The position numbers were made by a program, and so were the translations under genes. From NCBI GenBank assembly GCA_033063855.1, contig CP093831.1, positions 16,740,001 to 16,804,000 on the forward strand: a DNA stretch of 64,000 nt, written 5' to 3'. Below the pieces are notes generated by a model. That model did no database searches, had not been told where the DNA came from, and worked only from the letters and a program-made list of their open reading frames with translations. The DNA comes from Smittia aterrima (lineage: Eukaryota; Arthropoda; Insecta; Diptera; Chironomidae). The first letter of the stretch is position 1; every line of letters begins with the position of its first letter. Shown piece after piece: positions 38,901 through 48,852 of the stretch.

Positions 38901-39937
38901 CTTACCATTCCGCCTTTGATTTGTCAGCAACAGAAACATCTTCCTTCGGTGTTTCGACTTCCTCAGGCTTCGAATCTGATTCAACGGGTGTAGGATTTTC
39001 ATTATTTACCAGTTCTTTTGTTTAGTTAATATTTTGTTAGGATTAAATGAAATTACGTACTGTTAGTTTCCACCACCAAATTAAAATTTACTTTGTCTTC
39101 TTATGCAACTCACCTTTAGACTTTATGTCATTTTCTTCGTCACGGAGCAATCTTTCTTCTTCTTCTCCGATAGTGAGATTGAGTGAATCTTCGTTGTCAT
39201 TGTTGCTGGTTTCAATATTATCGTCAGCTTTAATTTCATCTTTGTGAACGCTCTTCATTTTGCAATCTTCAATGTTATCCTAAAACAATCAAAAGTTTAT
39301 TTATTGGTCAATCAAAAAGTTTTTATGCCTCACCTCTTTCTCAATATCACCGATTCGATCAACTTCTTCAAAGCAATCTTGGTCAATGTCATCTTTTATG
39401 ATAAGTTCATCTTCATCCATCATGCTACTATTGTTATTATTATTGTTGTTGGTGGAATCTTCTTCAGCAACTTCTTCTGCTGCTGGTGCGTCTACAATTT
39501 GGTCTTCTTCCTTCTCGATAGGTTTCTCAACTTCCTTTGTTGCCTTCGACGGTGTAACTGGCTTTGCCGGCTTTCCCTTTCCTATGTTGGTCTCAAACAA
39601 AAATTCATCTGGATCGTTGCCTTCGTCACGAATCGCCTAATAAAATGAAAATCAATATGGCGAAGAGTTGAAATTTTGAAATTTAATTATAAGCTAATGT
39701 GAGCGTTTTAAAAGACGAAGTTGCAATAGTAATACTTGAATCTTGATCACAGACTTCGTCTTTGATGTAAAATCACGCACATTGTTAGTAAAAATGTTGA
39801 AAAATAAAACTTACTTGAAGTAAACGCTCGATTAAAACAGTTTTCACTCCTGTTACTTCCAGCGATCGTTTTTCAAGTTCACTCTTAAGATCGACAACTC
39901 GTAGATCGTTTAACTTCTTTTTCTCTGTGTCTGCCAT
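35914..39937 (-). CDS. Saf-B: Saf-B: SAP and RRM nuclear scaffold attachment factor
   Basis: Scaffold attachment factor B family: nuclear proteins that bind scaffold/matrix DNA by a SAP domain and RNA by an RRM, linking chromatin, transcription and splicing. Exons in transcript order: 39937-39815, 39636-39334, 39279-39114, 39014-38906, 38852-38800, 38466-37441, 36764-36611, 36556-35914, which sum to 859 codons. Residues 9-41 are the SAP domain (LNDLRVVDLKSELEKRSLEV). An acidic region with a 7-Asn run follows. The RRM is at about 293-367 (RNP2 LWVSGL, RNP1 QRCFGYVT). Next come Lys/Ser-rich sequence, a long Arg/Glu helix, and an Arg/Asp/Gly/Ser-rich C-terminus ending NNRYDDNHRFLY. The exon 6-to-7 splice is the weak point: donor TACG/gttaag joined to acceptor gaag/AGGC keeps frame, but an earlier donor (gtacgg) with acceptor attag/GATT also fits. 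Without splicing the frame stops at 37436. The gene is divergent from the RRM gene. Confidence 0.88.
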
Positions 39938-40118
39938 GTTTTTACAATACTATTCACGATTTAAAAATTTTCAATGCTTTGATAGGCAAAATCCGTGAAT
40001 ACGTGAAATCCGCTTTGTTTCTTTTCTTTTTGAATAAATTGTTTTCGTTAAAAAAGTTAAAAGAGATTTAAGGGCGCCAAACGTATTTTTCAGATGACAA
40101 CGGATGTGAGAGAGTAAA
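39938..40118. promoter_or_regulatory. Divergent promoter between Saf-B and the four-RRM gene
   Basis: Only 181 bases separate the two outward-facing start codons, so both promoters and 5' leaders must lie here or overlap the genes. No TATA box is obvious. Bidirectional promoter function is inferred from spacing alone. Confidence 0.55.
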
Positions 40119-41896
40119 ATGGAAAAAGAGAAGGTCATGGAACAATTTAATTGGGATAATGGCCTGTTACATGAGCTTGCTGAAGTTAGACTGCAACTAA
40201 GGTGAGTGCTCATAACAAGAGAAGTCGAGGACAAAGTCTAATGCTTATTTTCAGAATTGCAGAAGAAAAACTTACAAGTTTGGACTTGATTCAGAAAGAA
40301 CTTTGCGATGCTCAAGTGAAACTGATGATTGGACAGAAACAGTTGGAGTATCATATGAAAACGATTCAGGAGCAACAGGAAGTCATAAAGAACATCAAGT
40401 CCGAGAATCATTTCTTCGTAAGTCTGAGATACAAATTCTATCAGAAGATTAACCCTATTCACTTTTTTCAGAGAGAGCAAAATCTCTTTTTGTCCTCACG
40501 ACTTTGTGAAACTCTCAAATCCAAATCTTGCGAAAACTTATCGCAATTAATTCCAAGCCACCAACAGCCAGTCAACAGACCAAAAGTAAATGGTGAAATC
40601 AAATCAAATGTAGAAGAACAGAGACAGAAGTGTCAACAGATCGCAGAAAAGTTAAGTCTTATTAAGAATTCTGATGAAGTGAATGGAACCACTTCAGAAA
40701 CTTCAACAATCACTTCAGATGTCGACAAGTCACCTCTAGACTTAAGATTTTTCGTCGGTCGCTTATCGTCCTGGACTGATGAGCAAACTCTCAGAGAATA
40801 TTTTGGGAAATTTGGTGATGTTGTTGATGTTTTCATGCCCAAAATAAACTCAGTCCATCGAGGATTCGGATTCATCTCCTTCTCAAAGCTCCACGGAGAC
40901 AAACCATTGGAACTATCAGGTCATTTAATCGATAACCTGTAAGTAACAAATTTAAGTCCCAAAATAGTTTTTGATCGAACAATTTTCTCAGGCCCATTTT
41001 CGTCGACACCAGTTGCACTATCAAAGACAACGGATTACCAACGAAAACTTTGTTGGTTTCAGGTCTGATTCAAAAAACATCAGACTCTACTCTTCAAACC
41101 CATTTCGGACAATTTGGTGATATCGAGCACGTTACGCGTTCAAAGGAAAATGGATTATTCGCTCGATATGCTTTCGTTCATTTCAAACAGTTTGAAGGCG
41201 TCAACAAAGCAATCGCAAAGAAGCGACACCTTATTGATGGGTACGCAGTAGACATAAGACGAGCTACTGGTATTAATCATATCAAACCAGAAAAAGCCAT
41301 TGCCATTAAGCAAACCAAGAAGTCAAAGGACGCTGCAGACGTGATAAAGTTAATTATCACTAATCTATCATTGAACACTACGCCCAATACTCTTAAGACG
41401 TACTTCTCCAAGTTCGGAAATGTTCTCGATGCTTACATTCCAACCGTTTACGTTTCTGGCGAATCGAAGGGATATGGCTTTGTTGTGATGCCAAGTGAAA
41501 CAAACTTTGATTTTAGAAACCACGTTATCAATGGGACTCATGTACAAGTCTCTAACGAGAACGTTAGTCATTTCAAAGGAGAATCCACAACCCTTCTTGT
41601 CTCTGCTTGTCCACGAATCATCAAAAAAATCACACAAGCAGAACTCACCTCGTTCTTCTCTCGATTCGGCAGAGTTAAGTCAGTCCGAAAGTTCCTTGAC
41701 TCTACAACGAAGAAAACCTGTCATTACGCATTTGTCGAGTTTACCTCAACTGGACCAGTCGAGAAGGCTCTGGGTAAGATATCAAATCTTTTGAGTTTCC
41801 TTATTAGGTAACTTTCTTACAGAAAATATTGGATACTACATCAACGGCCAGTTGGTTACCATCACAAAAGCTCGCAATGAACCCAAAAACTACTAA
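40119..41896 (+). CDS. Four-RRM RNA-binding protein with N-terminal coiled coil
   Basis: Exons 40119-40201, 40255-40417, 40472-40938, 40992-41773 and 41823-41896 join in frame to 522 residues. The first ~90 residues form a coiled coil (AEEKLTSLDLIQKELCDAQV and on). Four RRM-like units follow, starting RFFVGRLSSWTDEQTLREYF, TLLVSGLIQKTSDSTLQTHF, KLIITNLSLNTTPNTLKTYF and TLLVSACPRIIKKITQAELT. RNP1-like strands are RGFGFISF, ARYAFVHF, KGYGFVVM and HYAFVEF. The first RRM (FVGR...LREYFGKFGDVVDVFMPK) resembles the second RRM of TDP-43 (FVGR...LREFFSQYGDVMDVFIPK). The TDP-43 N-terminal fold and glycine-rich tail are absent. It is therefore an RNA-binding protein, probably nuclear, but I cannot assign an orthologue; it may be a lineage-restricted relative of TBPH. 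AATAAA follows at 42022. Confidence 0.75.
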
Positions 41897-42021
41897 TCTT
41901 AAACATAAATTTCCAGTAACATTCCACGACTAATTTAAAAATGTAATTCAGAAGACAACTCTGAAAAGTTTTTCATTAAATCCCTTGATCTCTGTTAAAA
42001 ATCTGTAAGACTGGAACTTAA

Positions 42022-42064
42022 AATAAATAAACTAGTCTGATCATGTAATTTCAATTCTTTTTAT
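42022..42064. terminator. Convergent poly(A) region between the RRM gene and Prp40
   Basis: Plus-strand AATAAA at 42022-42027 follows the RRM gene stop by about 125 bases. A TTTATT at about 42059-42064 is the matching minus-strand signal, roughly 36 bases beyond the Prp40 stop. The two mRNAs probably end within tens of bases of each other and may overlap. Confidence 0.5.
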
Positions 42065-42099
42065 TTTTGAGTAAATTAAGGAATAGAAAAAGTTTACAA

Positions 42100-44375
42100 T
42101 CAATCTTCCATTGGTTCTGCAAGTTGCGCTAGCAGTGCTAAACGCTTTGTTTCTAGCTCTGATTCGCTCATCGCTTGATCATCATTTCCATTTTTGGGTG
42201 AAATGATTTCGGAGACGTTGCTGATTGGACTTCCAGAGATTGATTTGTCCTTGCGTTTCTTCTCTTTCTTCTTCTGAAAAATAATAAGTGTTAGAGCAAT
42301 TCAATTGGAAACAAAATTATTAACAAACCTTTTTTGCTGGACTTTGTTCGCGTGATGGAGGTTCCTTTTCAGCAGATGATCTATCTTCAGAGCTTGGTGA
42401 ACGAGCCTTATGCTTCTTTTTCTTCTTGCGTTTCTTTTCGATCGAGGCTTCGTCATATTCTTCAACTGGTGAATCGTCGACGTTAGAAAGTTCTTCTGAT
42501 GAAACGGAGCTTTCGCGAGACCGCTTCTTATGCTTCCGATTCTTTTTAGATTTCTTGGAGCGAGAGTGATGATGCGTGCAGGTGTTCTCACTCTCGTTGA
42601 TGAACTCATTCCAAAGCTCTTCTATCTTGAGTTCTTTATCGTAGGTTTCGTAGTCAATCTTGTCAATAACTGCTGCTTTAGCTTTCTCCCATGGATCAGC
42701 AACAGTTAATCCTGCATCGACCCAATGATTTTTCACTTCGTTCTCTAACTTTCTAAGACGACGAGTTTCTTCTTTCAATCGATCTTTCTCAGCCGTTTCA
42801 GCTTTCTCGAGCATAGAGTTGTAAGTGAGTTTAACGTTTCCAGCATCCAACGAAGCTGAACGCTGATCTTCGCAAACGACTGTGGCAAATTGCTCGAAGG
42901 AAGTTGCGATTTCGAAGATAAATTTTCTTTCTTTCAATATTTCCTTGATCAGCTTTTTGTCGTCATGGAAGTTTGCTTTCAGTTGATCAACATAAAATTT
43001 GAATAAATCGAGTGGAGTTGATCCAGGCTGTCCCAACATTGCTGAAAAGCGTAAATCAGCTGAGATTACAGGATAAAGTTCAACCCAAGTTGACATTGAT
43101 GTAAGTTTTCCATCTTCATGTAGTGCATCTAGTAAAGTCAAGAAATTGTCACGATTTTTTCGTTGAAGTCGCTTTTGCCTGCGCTTTTCACTCTCACGGT
43201 CCTCAATATCTTCTAGTTCGAGTGCTCGAATGTGTTCCTCAAAGACGATCAATGCGTCTTCCTTGTCCATGCCAAGTAGACTAATGTCACTTTTGAATTC
43301 GTTGTTATCCAACAATAGAACCTGAGCTTCTGACCAAGTCGACTGATAACTTATCGAGTCCATTGATTCCAAAAGTTTCCGCAAAACTTTGATGTTTCTC
43401 TTCTTGAGCACCTTGGCTTCTTCCTTCTCTCGCTGAGTCAAGTTAAAAATGCAATCATCGTAAATATCTCGACGGTCTGGCTCGGGAACTGTTTTCCAAA
43501 CATCTGTACCAACGAACATCTCTTCGCAGCGATAATATTTTGTAGTTGAGTCGATCTTTTCGTGTGACATCAAGAACTTCTCAAGATTCTCACGAGACTT
43601 CTTAGCTTTCAAACGCTGTTCCTCCTTGTCTTCCTTCTGCTTTTGAGTTTTGTAAGCATTGAATGCTTGTTTCTTTTCATTCATCTTTTTAAAAGCATTG
43701 TACTTTGGGTCCTTTGCAATAATCTTTACGCATTGCTCCCAAGTACCTGCTGGCACGTTCTTCTCTCGGAGAAAATCTTTAAAAGCTTCAATCGCTTCCT
43801 TCTTATCTTTGAACTCAATAACTGGTTCTTCAATTACTTCCGGTGGCGGTTTCTGCGGCATCTCTTCAGCTTTTGGAAGATTTGGGACTTCAATCGCATC
43901 AAGCTGAGCAAGAGTCGCGGCCATCGCATGATCCATCGCGGAAGATGAAGAATTCTCGTTGCTACCAGGAGTTTTCGCTACATTTTCCGTTATGTAAGGT
44001 GACGTAAGTGGAGTTGTAGCCATCGGAACTTGAGGCGAGATGTGCATCATTCCTGCTGGTGCGGCAGACTTCTCTGCATTCACTTTTTGTTTCACGTCCA
44101 AATATTCCGGAGGTGCAATCCATCGCGATTCTTTCGTTGTAGTGTTGTAGTAATAAACTTTACCAGAATCCGAGGTATATTCCTTCCACGGACAAGTCGA
44201 CAACAAGCGCTAAAATTAAGAAAAGTAAATTAGCGGCATATCAAAAATTAAATTGTAATCGTTTTACTTCGGCCTGTGTTTTTAACTGCTCTGGCTTTTC
44301 CCAGTGCGATTGCTTCGTGAGACTATTGTAGTAATATGTTCTCCCATCAGGAGCCTTATGTTCACTCCACTCCAT
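42100..44375 (-). CDS. Prp40: Pre-mRNA-processing factor 40 (Prp40/PRPF40), WW and FF domains
   Basis: U1 snRNP-associated splicing factor that bridges the 5' splice site and branch-point complex. Exons 44375-44268, 44209-42329 and 42273-42100 join in frame to 720 residues. Two WW domains lie at the N-terminus: MEWSEHKAPDGRTYYYNSLT...W at residues 1-28, and WKEYTSDSGKVYYYNTTTKE...W at about 44-68. A linker with Pro stretches leads to serial FF domains from about residue 172 (KKEAIEAFKDFLREKNV). Charged Lys/Arg/Ser-rich tails end at ALLAQLAEPMED. The start at 44375 is chosen because MEWSEHKAPDG is the usual first-WW start; the upstream codons in frame look like leader sequence. The WW-WW-FF order and length agree with animal PRPF40. 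It is divergent from the Saf6-like gene and convergent with the RRM gene. Confidence 0.92.
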
Positions 44376-44533
44376 TTCAATGTTGACTGTTATTAAATGA
44401 GTTTTCCGTCTAAGTTTTACAGAAAATTCAATCAAAAATTTGTAGTTAAATGCCCTTGCGGATCGCACTGATCCGGATCATGCGGATCAAAACATAAACT
44501 CGAGAAAATAAAAAATAACTTTTAGCCTGAGAA
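44376..44533. promoter_or_regulatory. Divergent promoter between Prp40 and the Saf6-like gene
   Basis: 158 bases separate the outward-facing start codons. The sequence GATCCGGATCATGCGGATC near 44461 contains repeated GGATC-type units, but I do not assign them to a factor. A shared bidirectional promoter is the economical explanation. Confidence 0.5.
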
Positions 44534-46791
44534 ATGGAGAACGGAAACCCGCCGAAGAAGAAAAGCAAGAAAAAGAAGGTTCGAAGCAATAGTCCACAAG
44601 TGTCTAATGGATCTGAAAAGGTAAGATCAGCATTTATTTAAAAAAAAATCATTGAAATCAAAACTATTTTTTTAGCAAAATTATTTCTGCGGATTCTCGA
44701 GCAGAACTGTGAGGAATATTTGCGAACAAGTTGACAACACAGAAATTCAACCCGAAGTATACTCAAGACTTGCTGAAGATGCGACTTATAAGTTAATGGA
44801 AATTGTGAACGTAAGTTTTACAATCTTTTTTCGAATTTGCTTTGACCAAATCTTTTTTCATAGAACATTAAAAATTATGCAAAACATTCTGGAGGAACAG
44901 CAACATTTGATATCACAAATGAAGTTCTTAAGGATTCAAATTGCGCTCCGATTATTGGATCAGACGACATGCCTGAGTGGGAAACGGTAGAAGACGACTA
45001 CCGACAATCTATATTCTTCAATCGCGATGATTCGTTTGATCTAACTGAAGAGTTCAACAAGCACATCACAGAAGAAAATGTGAATGGACCGGTTTTCCTA
45101 ACCACATCTTTTCTACTTGACGAGAAGATTGACGAAGATTACATTGATTTCTATAACAGCATCTGCGATTCAATTTTCAATGGCGACGACGAGTGTCGAG
45201 AAATGGCAATTACGATTCTTAGCTCAAGTCCGCACATCGCTGGTTTAGTGAAACACTTTCTTATCAAATGGGTTGATATGATTGCTGTCAACTACTCCAA
45301 CAACATTCTCAACAGATCCATTAAGTTTCTAGTGTCGATTATCAGGAATCCTTACACGACTAACAGTGAAATGAATATTGAGCTGAAGCATGTCTGTCAG
45401 TTGCTTGTTAACTTGTTAGTAGGATCAATTAACGACGAGATCCGCGAGAATGGGCACGATAATGAGATTCTAGAGCCAGAAGTCTCGGAGTATTCAACAT
45501 ATGATCCAAATATTGTTTCTTACGATGGAAACAACGGAATTATTGACAACAACAACGGAATGGATCTTGACGAGATGTCAAGTGATTCAAACATGAAAGC
45601 GTTTGAAGAAAGCAATGGAGTTTTAATGGAGAATTTTAGTTTGGAGTCAGAAAAGATCGGACGAACGTTGAGAGACGAATTGACTGAGGGATTTGAAATT
45701 CAAAGTTTGAATAGTTCGAGGCTGAAACTTGAGAATCATGAAGATGGATCGAAAGACTCAGCATCGTCTAGATCATTAACAGGAAGAAATGATATTGAGG
45801 ATGAGTTCAACGCTCTTTTATCCACGAATTGCGCATCGACAATTAAATGCGCAGATAGTTATGTCGAATCGATTTGTGAAATGATTGGAATGTGCGCCTC
45901 GAAATGGAGCGGAGTTGAAAACTACTTGACGATTTTAATCATCAGCGAAGTTGAAAATTTCTTTAAAATCAACAAACGTGTTAAGATTGACAGCGGTAAG
46001 ACAGCAGGATTTCATGTCTGTCTTCTTTTTGATTTATCACTTATCGTTTCAGATTACGAATGGTTTGGCCGAATCGCAAAAGGATTGTGGAGTCTTGGCG
46101 AATTTGCATTTCGTGAACTTCTCGCATTCTTTGAAAAAATTGACACGAAAAACTTAAAAGGAACATCAAGCTTCGCAAATTCCATTAATGTGAGTACGAA
46201 CAGCAGTTCTTCATAAAATGAAACTGATTTTCCGAATCAACAGGCTTCGGCTGTCTACTTGCGAGGAAAACAGGATATTTTCTTTTACGAATTTCTCTAC
46301 GAAGTGTGCGGTGACAAGTTGCTTCCTTTCTTGCTGTATTACTCAAGTAATAATATTTCAAATTTCATAAAGCAAATAATCATAATCAATTATCTTTCAC
46401 CACAGATTTCTTGTTAAGAATCAACAGGAAAAATAATCTGAGGTTGGAAGCTGAGAAGTCAGATCCAACTAGATTTAAAATTTCTCAACGAACTCAACTC
46501 ATCGGATATCGAATTCAACGACTCAATCCTTCAGTTTATCAACGAGTTCCGCCGAGGCCATTAAAGCAAACAGCTCGACCAATCATTATTCAGTACGGCC
46601 ACCCAGTGTCAACAAAGAAGATGAAGAAGACTCACGCTAAAGCCGATGAAAAGAAAGAAGTTCGTCAGAACGCCGAAGCATTGCGGTCGTTCAACCAACG
46701 AGTTGTTGTAGTGAAAGGACGACTGAAAAAACCAATCACGAATCTAACACGAAGGGACTATCAGCCAAACCTTCATTGGTTGACTCTTTAG
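44534..46791 (+). CDS. Saf6: TAF6-like SAGA/TFIID subunit (Saf6/TAF6L-type)
   Basis: Exons 44534-44620, 44676-44810, 44864-46189, 46244-46346 and 46406-46791 join in frame to 678 residues. After a Lys-rich N-terminus, residues ~33-110 form a TAF6-type histone fold (TVRNICEQVDNTEIQPEVYS, LAEDATYKLMEIVNNIKNYA), followed by PEWETVEDD and a helical C-terminal half resembling the HEAT-like domain of TAF6 proteins. In the family, TAF6 pairs with TAF9 in TFIID, while TAF6L in vertebrates and Saf6 in flies take that place in SAGA. The departure from canonical TAF6 in the histone fold makes me prefer the SAGA-specific paralogue, but I cannot align it. The gene runs tail-to-head into the next gene, with AATAAA at 46830 only 21 bases before that start codon. 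Confidence 0.68.
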
Positions 46792-46856
46792 TCGTTTATT
46801 CATCTCCGCAAGAGAAGCCTGTTCGTTAAAATAAATCAAAATTTGAAGACTACAAA

Positions 46857-47337
46857 ATGTTTAATTGCAACAGAAAATTGATTCCAGCTTTACTTCACAA
46901 GAATATCGACAACAGTTTTGAGATTAACGTTTACAGCTTTGAAAGAAATGTCGAAGTGTAAGTCTTTTTAAGATAACGTTTCTTCCTAATTGCTCCATAT
47001 TTCATTTACTAGAAATACTTTTCATACAACAATGAAGGATAATGCCTTTGATCAAGTTGTCTATGATGTAGAACGGAAACTTTCTGACGGTGAAGAAGTG
47101 CAGCAATTTATTTCGAGTGTTTTCATTCAGCCTTCAATGGAGATAGTGAGACACAAGACAACAATTGAGATTCGTCATCAGCCATTCAAGAAAACCATTT
47201 ATAAAAGTGGATTCGAGGCATTCCGTCGATTTGAAGCTTTTCGTCAGCCATTCATTGAAGTTCCCGTGTCAGAAGATGCAAATAACAATTCAGAGAGAAC
47301 GATGATTTATGAAACCTCAATTTCTATTGAAATGTGA
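46857..47337 (+). CDS. Small orphan protein, 141 residues
   Basis: Two exons, 46857-46957 and 47015-47337, join in frame (GT/A split codon) to 141 residues starting MFNCNRKLIPALL and ending YETSISIEM. No signal peptide, membrane segment, Cys motif or known domain is visible. The middle is mixed charged sequence containing a small internal echo, FEAFRRFEAFRQPF. Spliced structure, ATG context (ACAAAATG) and AATAAA at 47381 argue that it is real. It starts only 65 bases after the stop of the Saf6-like gene, so it may be co-transcribed or use a promoter inside that gene. I do not recognise it. Confidence 0.6.
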
Positions 47338-47348
47338 TTTCAGATATT

Positions 47349-47386
47349 TTTATTTAGTTTGATGTTACAATTGTTCGTGGAATAAA
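47349..47386. terminator. Convergent poly(A) signals, small orphan gene and RabGGTB
   Basis: AATAAA at 47381-47386 serves the plus-strand orphan. TTTATT at about 47349-47354 is a minus-strand signal about 106 bases past the RabGGTB stop. The minus-strand signal lies beyond the plus-strand one, so the two transcripts likely overlap at their 3' ends. Confidence 0.45.
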
Positions 47387-47459
47387 TTTTTAAATTTTCA
47401 TATCATAGCGTAAGGTTAAGAACAAAAATAATTTCGATCGAGTCGTGAATAATCGTGAA

Positions 47460-48629
47460 CTAAGAATCTAAAATCTGAACTTGAAAAATTTTCTGTACGA
47501 CATCGTCCGGCATGCAGAATGTTGGATTAATCTTTTTGAGATTGGGGAAACCGAGAAGAGACAATGCTCCGACACCAAACAGAGTGTGAAAGATGTCAGG
47601 CATGTTTCCTGGTCGATCACTAAACCCACCAGTCTCAGTATCCTGACATTGCAAAATAAACTCTTTGAGTTTTTCAGCGCTAATCCAATGAGAACGTCCA
47701 AGGATTGTTAGAGACGCGAGAACCCACCAAGAGTAACACACATCGGGAAGTTTCTCAGGTCGACCATTAAGGCCGCCAGATTTCAATTGACGTTCGCATA
47801 GCCACCAAGCAAGTTTCTCGCATTCCAATCTATGCAGATTGTGAGTAATTGAGAGAAAACCGACACAGCAATAAATCAATCCAGCATGACTCTCAGCATG
47901 AGGCTTCGAACCGAATCCTCCGTCTGGATTTGCGCAAGACAAGACAAACTCTGCAGCTTTGTCTACATCGATTAGATGCATTTGGTTTGTCAACGCAAGG
48001 ATTGCAACTGCACAAAATGAGAATCTCGTATCGACCTCTCCCCACTTATCACCAAAAAAGCTGCCATCAGGTTGTTGAAGACTCGCTACGTATCGTCCAA
48101 CAGCTGCTACGTCAATCTCTTTCAACGACTCGTAAATGCAGAGAATCTAAAATCAATCAGAGTTAAACAAATTGTTAACATCAACGGGAAGTCAACCCAC
48201 CTGAACAGCACTCAGCGTATAAAGTATATGAGCGTCATGTCCATCGCAAGCGCTGATCCCACCAGTTTGACTGTCTTGACACTTTTGAATAAACTCGATA
48301 ATTGATTTCTTGTCAATTTTATCTAACTGGCCCATGATATCGAGACATGTGGCTCCCCAGTAAATGCCGCTCACACGCAAAAATTCTGTCATTGTGTACT
48401 CCTAAAACGAACAAATCAATTAAGATTCATCAAGTCAATTGATGAAAAAAATGTCAAACTACTTACGAAATCGTTCTTATCGTTTCCATGGTTCACGACA
48501 TAGTCTACGTGCTTGTCGAACAAGAGTTCGTTGGATTGAGTATCGTCCTGATTAACTTCCTGCTATAAAATCAAAGGATTTCCCATTGAAATTAATAAAA
48601 ATGATTCATCGATCTCTTACCGTCTCCAT
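47460..48629 (-). CDS. RabGGTB: Rab geranylgeranyltransferase (GGTase II) beta subunit
   Basis: Catalytic beta subunit of geranylgeranyltransferase type II, which attaches two geranylgeranyl groups to C-terminal cysteines of Rab GTPases presented by REP; cytosolic. Exons 48629-48621 (only Met-Glu-Thr), 48562-48467, 48401-48201 and 48146-47460 join in frame to 330 residues, the family's normal length. Repeated prenyltransferase beta motifs are clear (QDSQTGGISACDGHDAHILY, PDGSFFGDKWGEVDTRFSF, NPDGGFGSKPHAESHAGLIY, GGLNGRPEKLPDVCYSWWVL). The predicted zinc ligands are Asp237 and Cys239 in PDVCYSWW and His289 in PDIFHTLFG, one residue off the mammalian numbering. The very short first coding exon is inferred from splice consensus and frame. 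It is head-to-head with GMPPB. Confidence 0.94.
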
Positions 48630-48852
48630 TGTTTTGATTAGCGTACTGTCGACCCCTCGTGAATCAGTCGTTTCTTATCTCTGTTTGCTTTTCTACGTAA
48701 AGCTGAGTAATCAATTAAATTCGTAACGTGTCACTGCAATAGCTAAGTGCAATAAGTAAGCATCAAGAATTGAAAGGAGTTCATAAGGATTCGTTTTAAT
48801 TGCAAAAGAAAATAAACATTTCATCCAACAAAATCTTGTTTACAAAAAAAAT
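48630..48852. promoter_or_regulatory. Divergent promoter between RabGGTB and GMPPB
   Basis: 223 bases separate the outward-facing start codons of two housekeeping genes. No TATA box or other motif is clear. A shared bidirectional promoter is inferred from spacing. Confidence 0.5.

Noticed and set aside
39420..39450. Trinucleotide microsatellite as an independent repeat feature
   Set aside because: It encodes the asparagine run in Saf-B; similar asparagine runs in the zinc-finger protein and ctrip are ordinary coding low complexity.
44534..46791. Canonical TFIID subunit TAF6
   Set aside because: The histone fold is recognisable but too divergent by eye from canonical TAF6; the SAGA-type paralogue fits better, though not proven.
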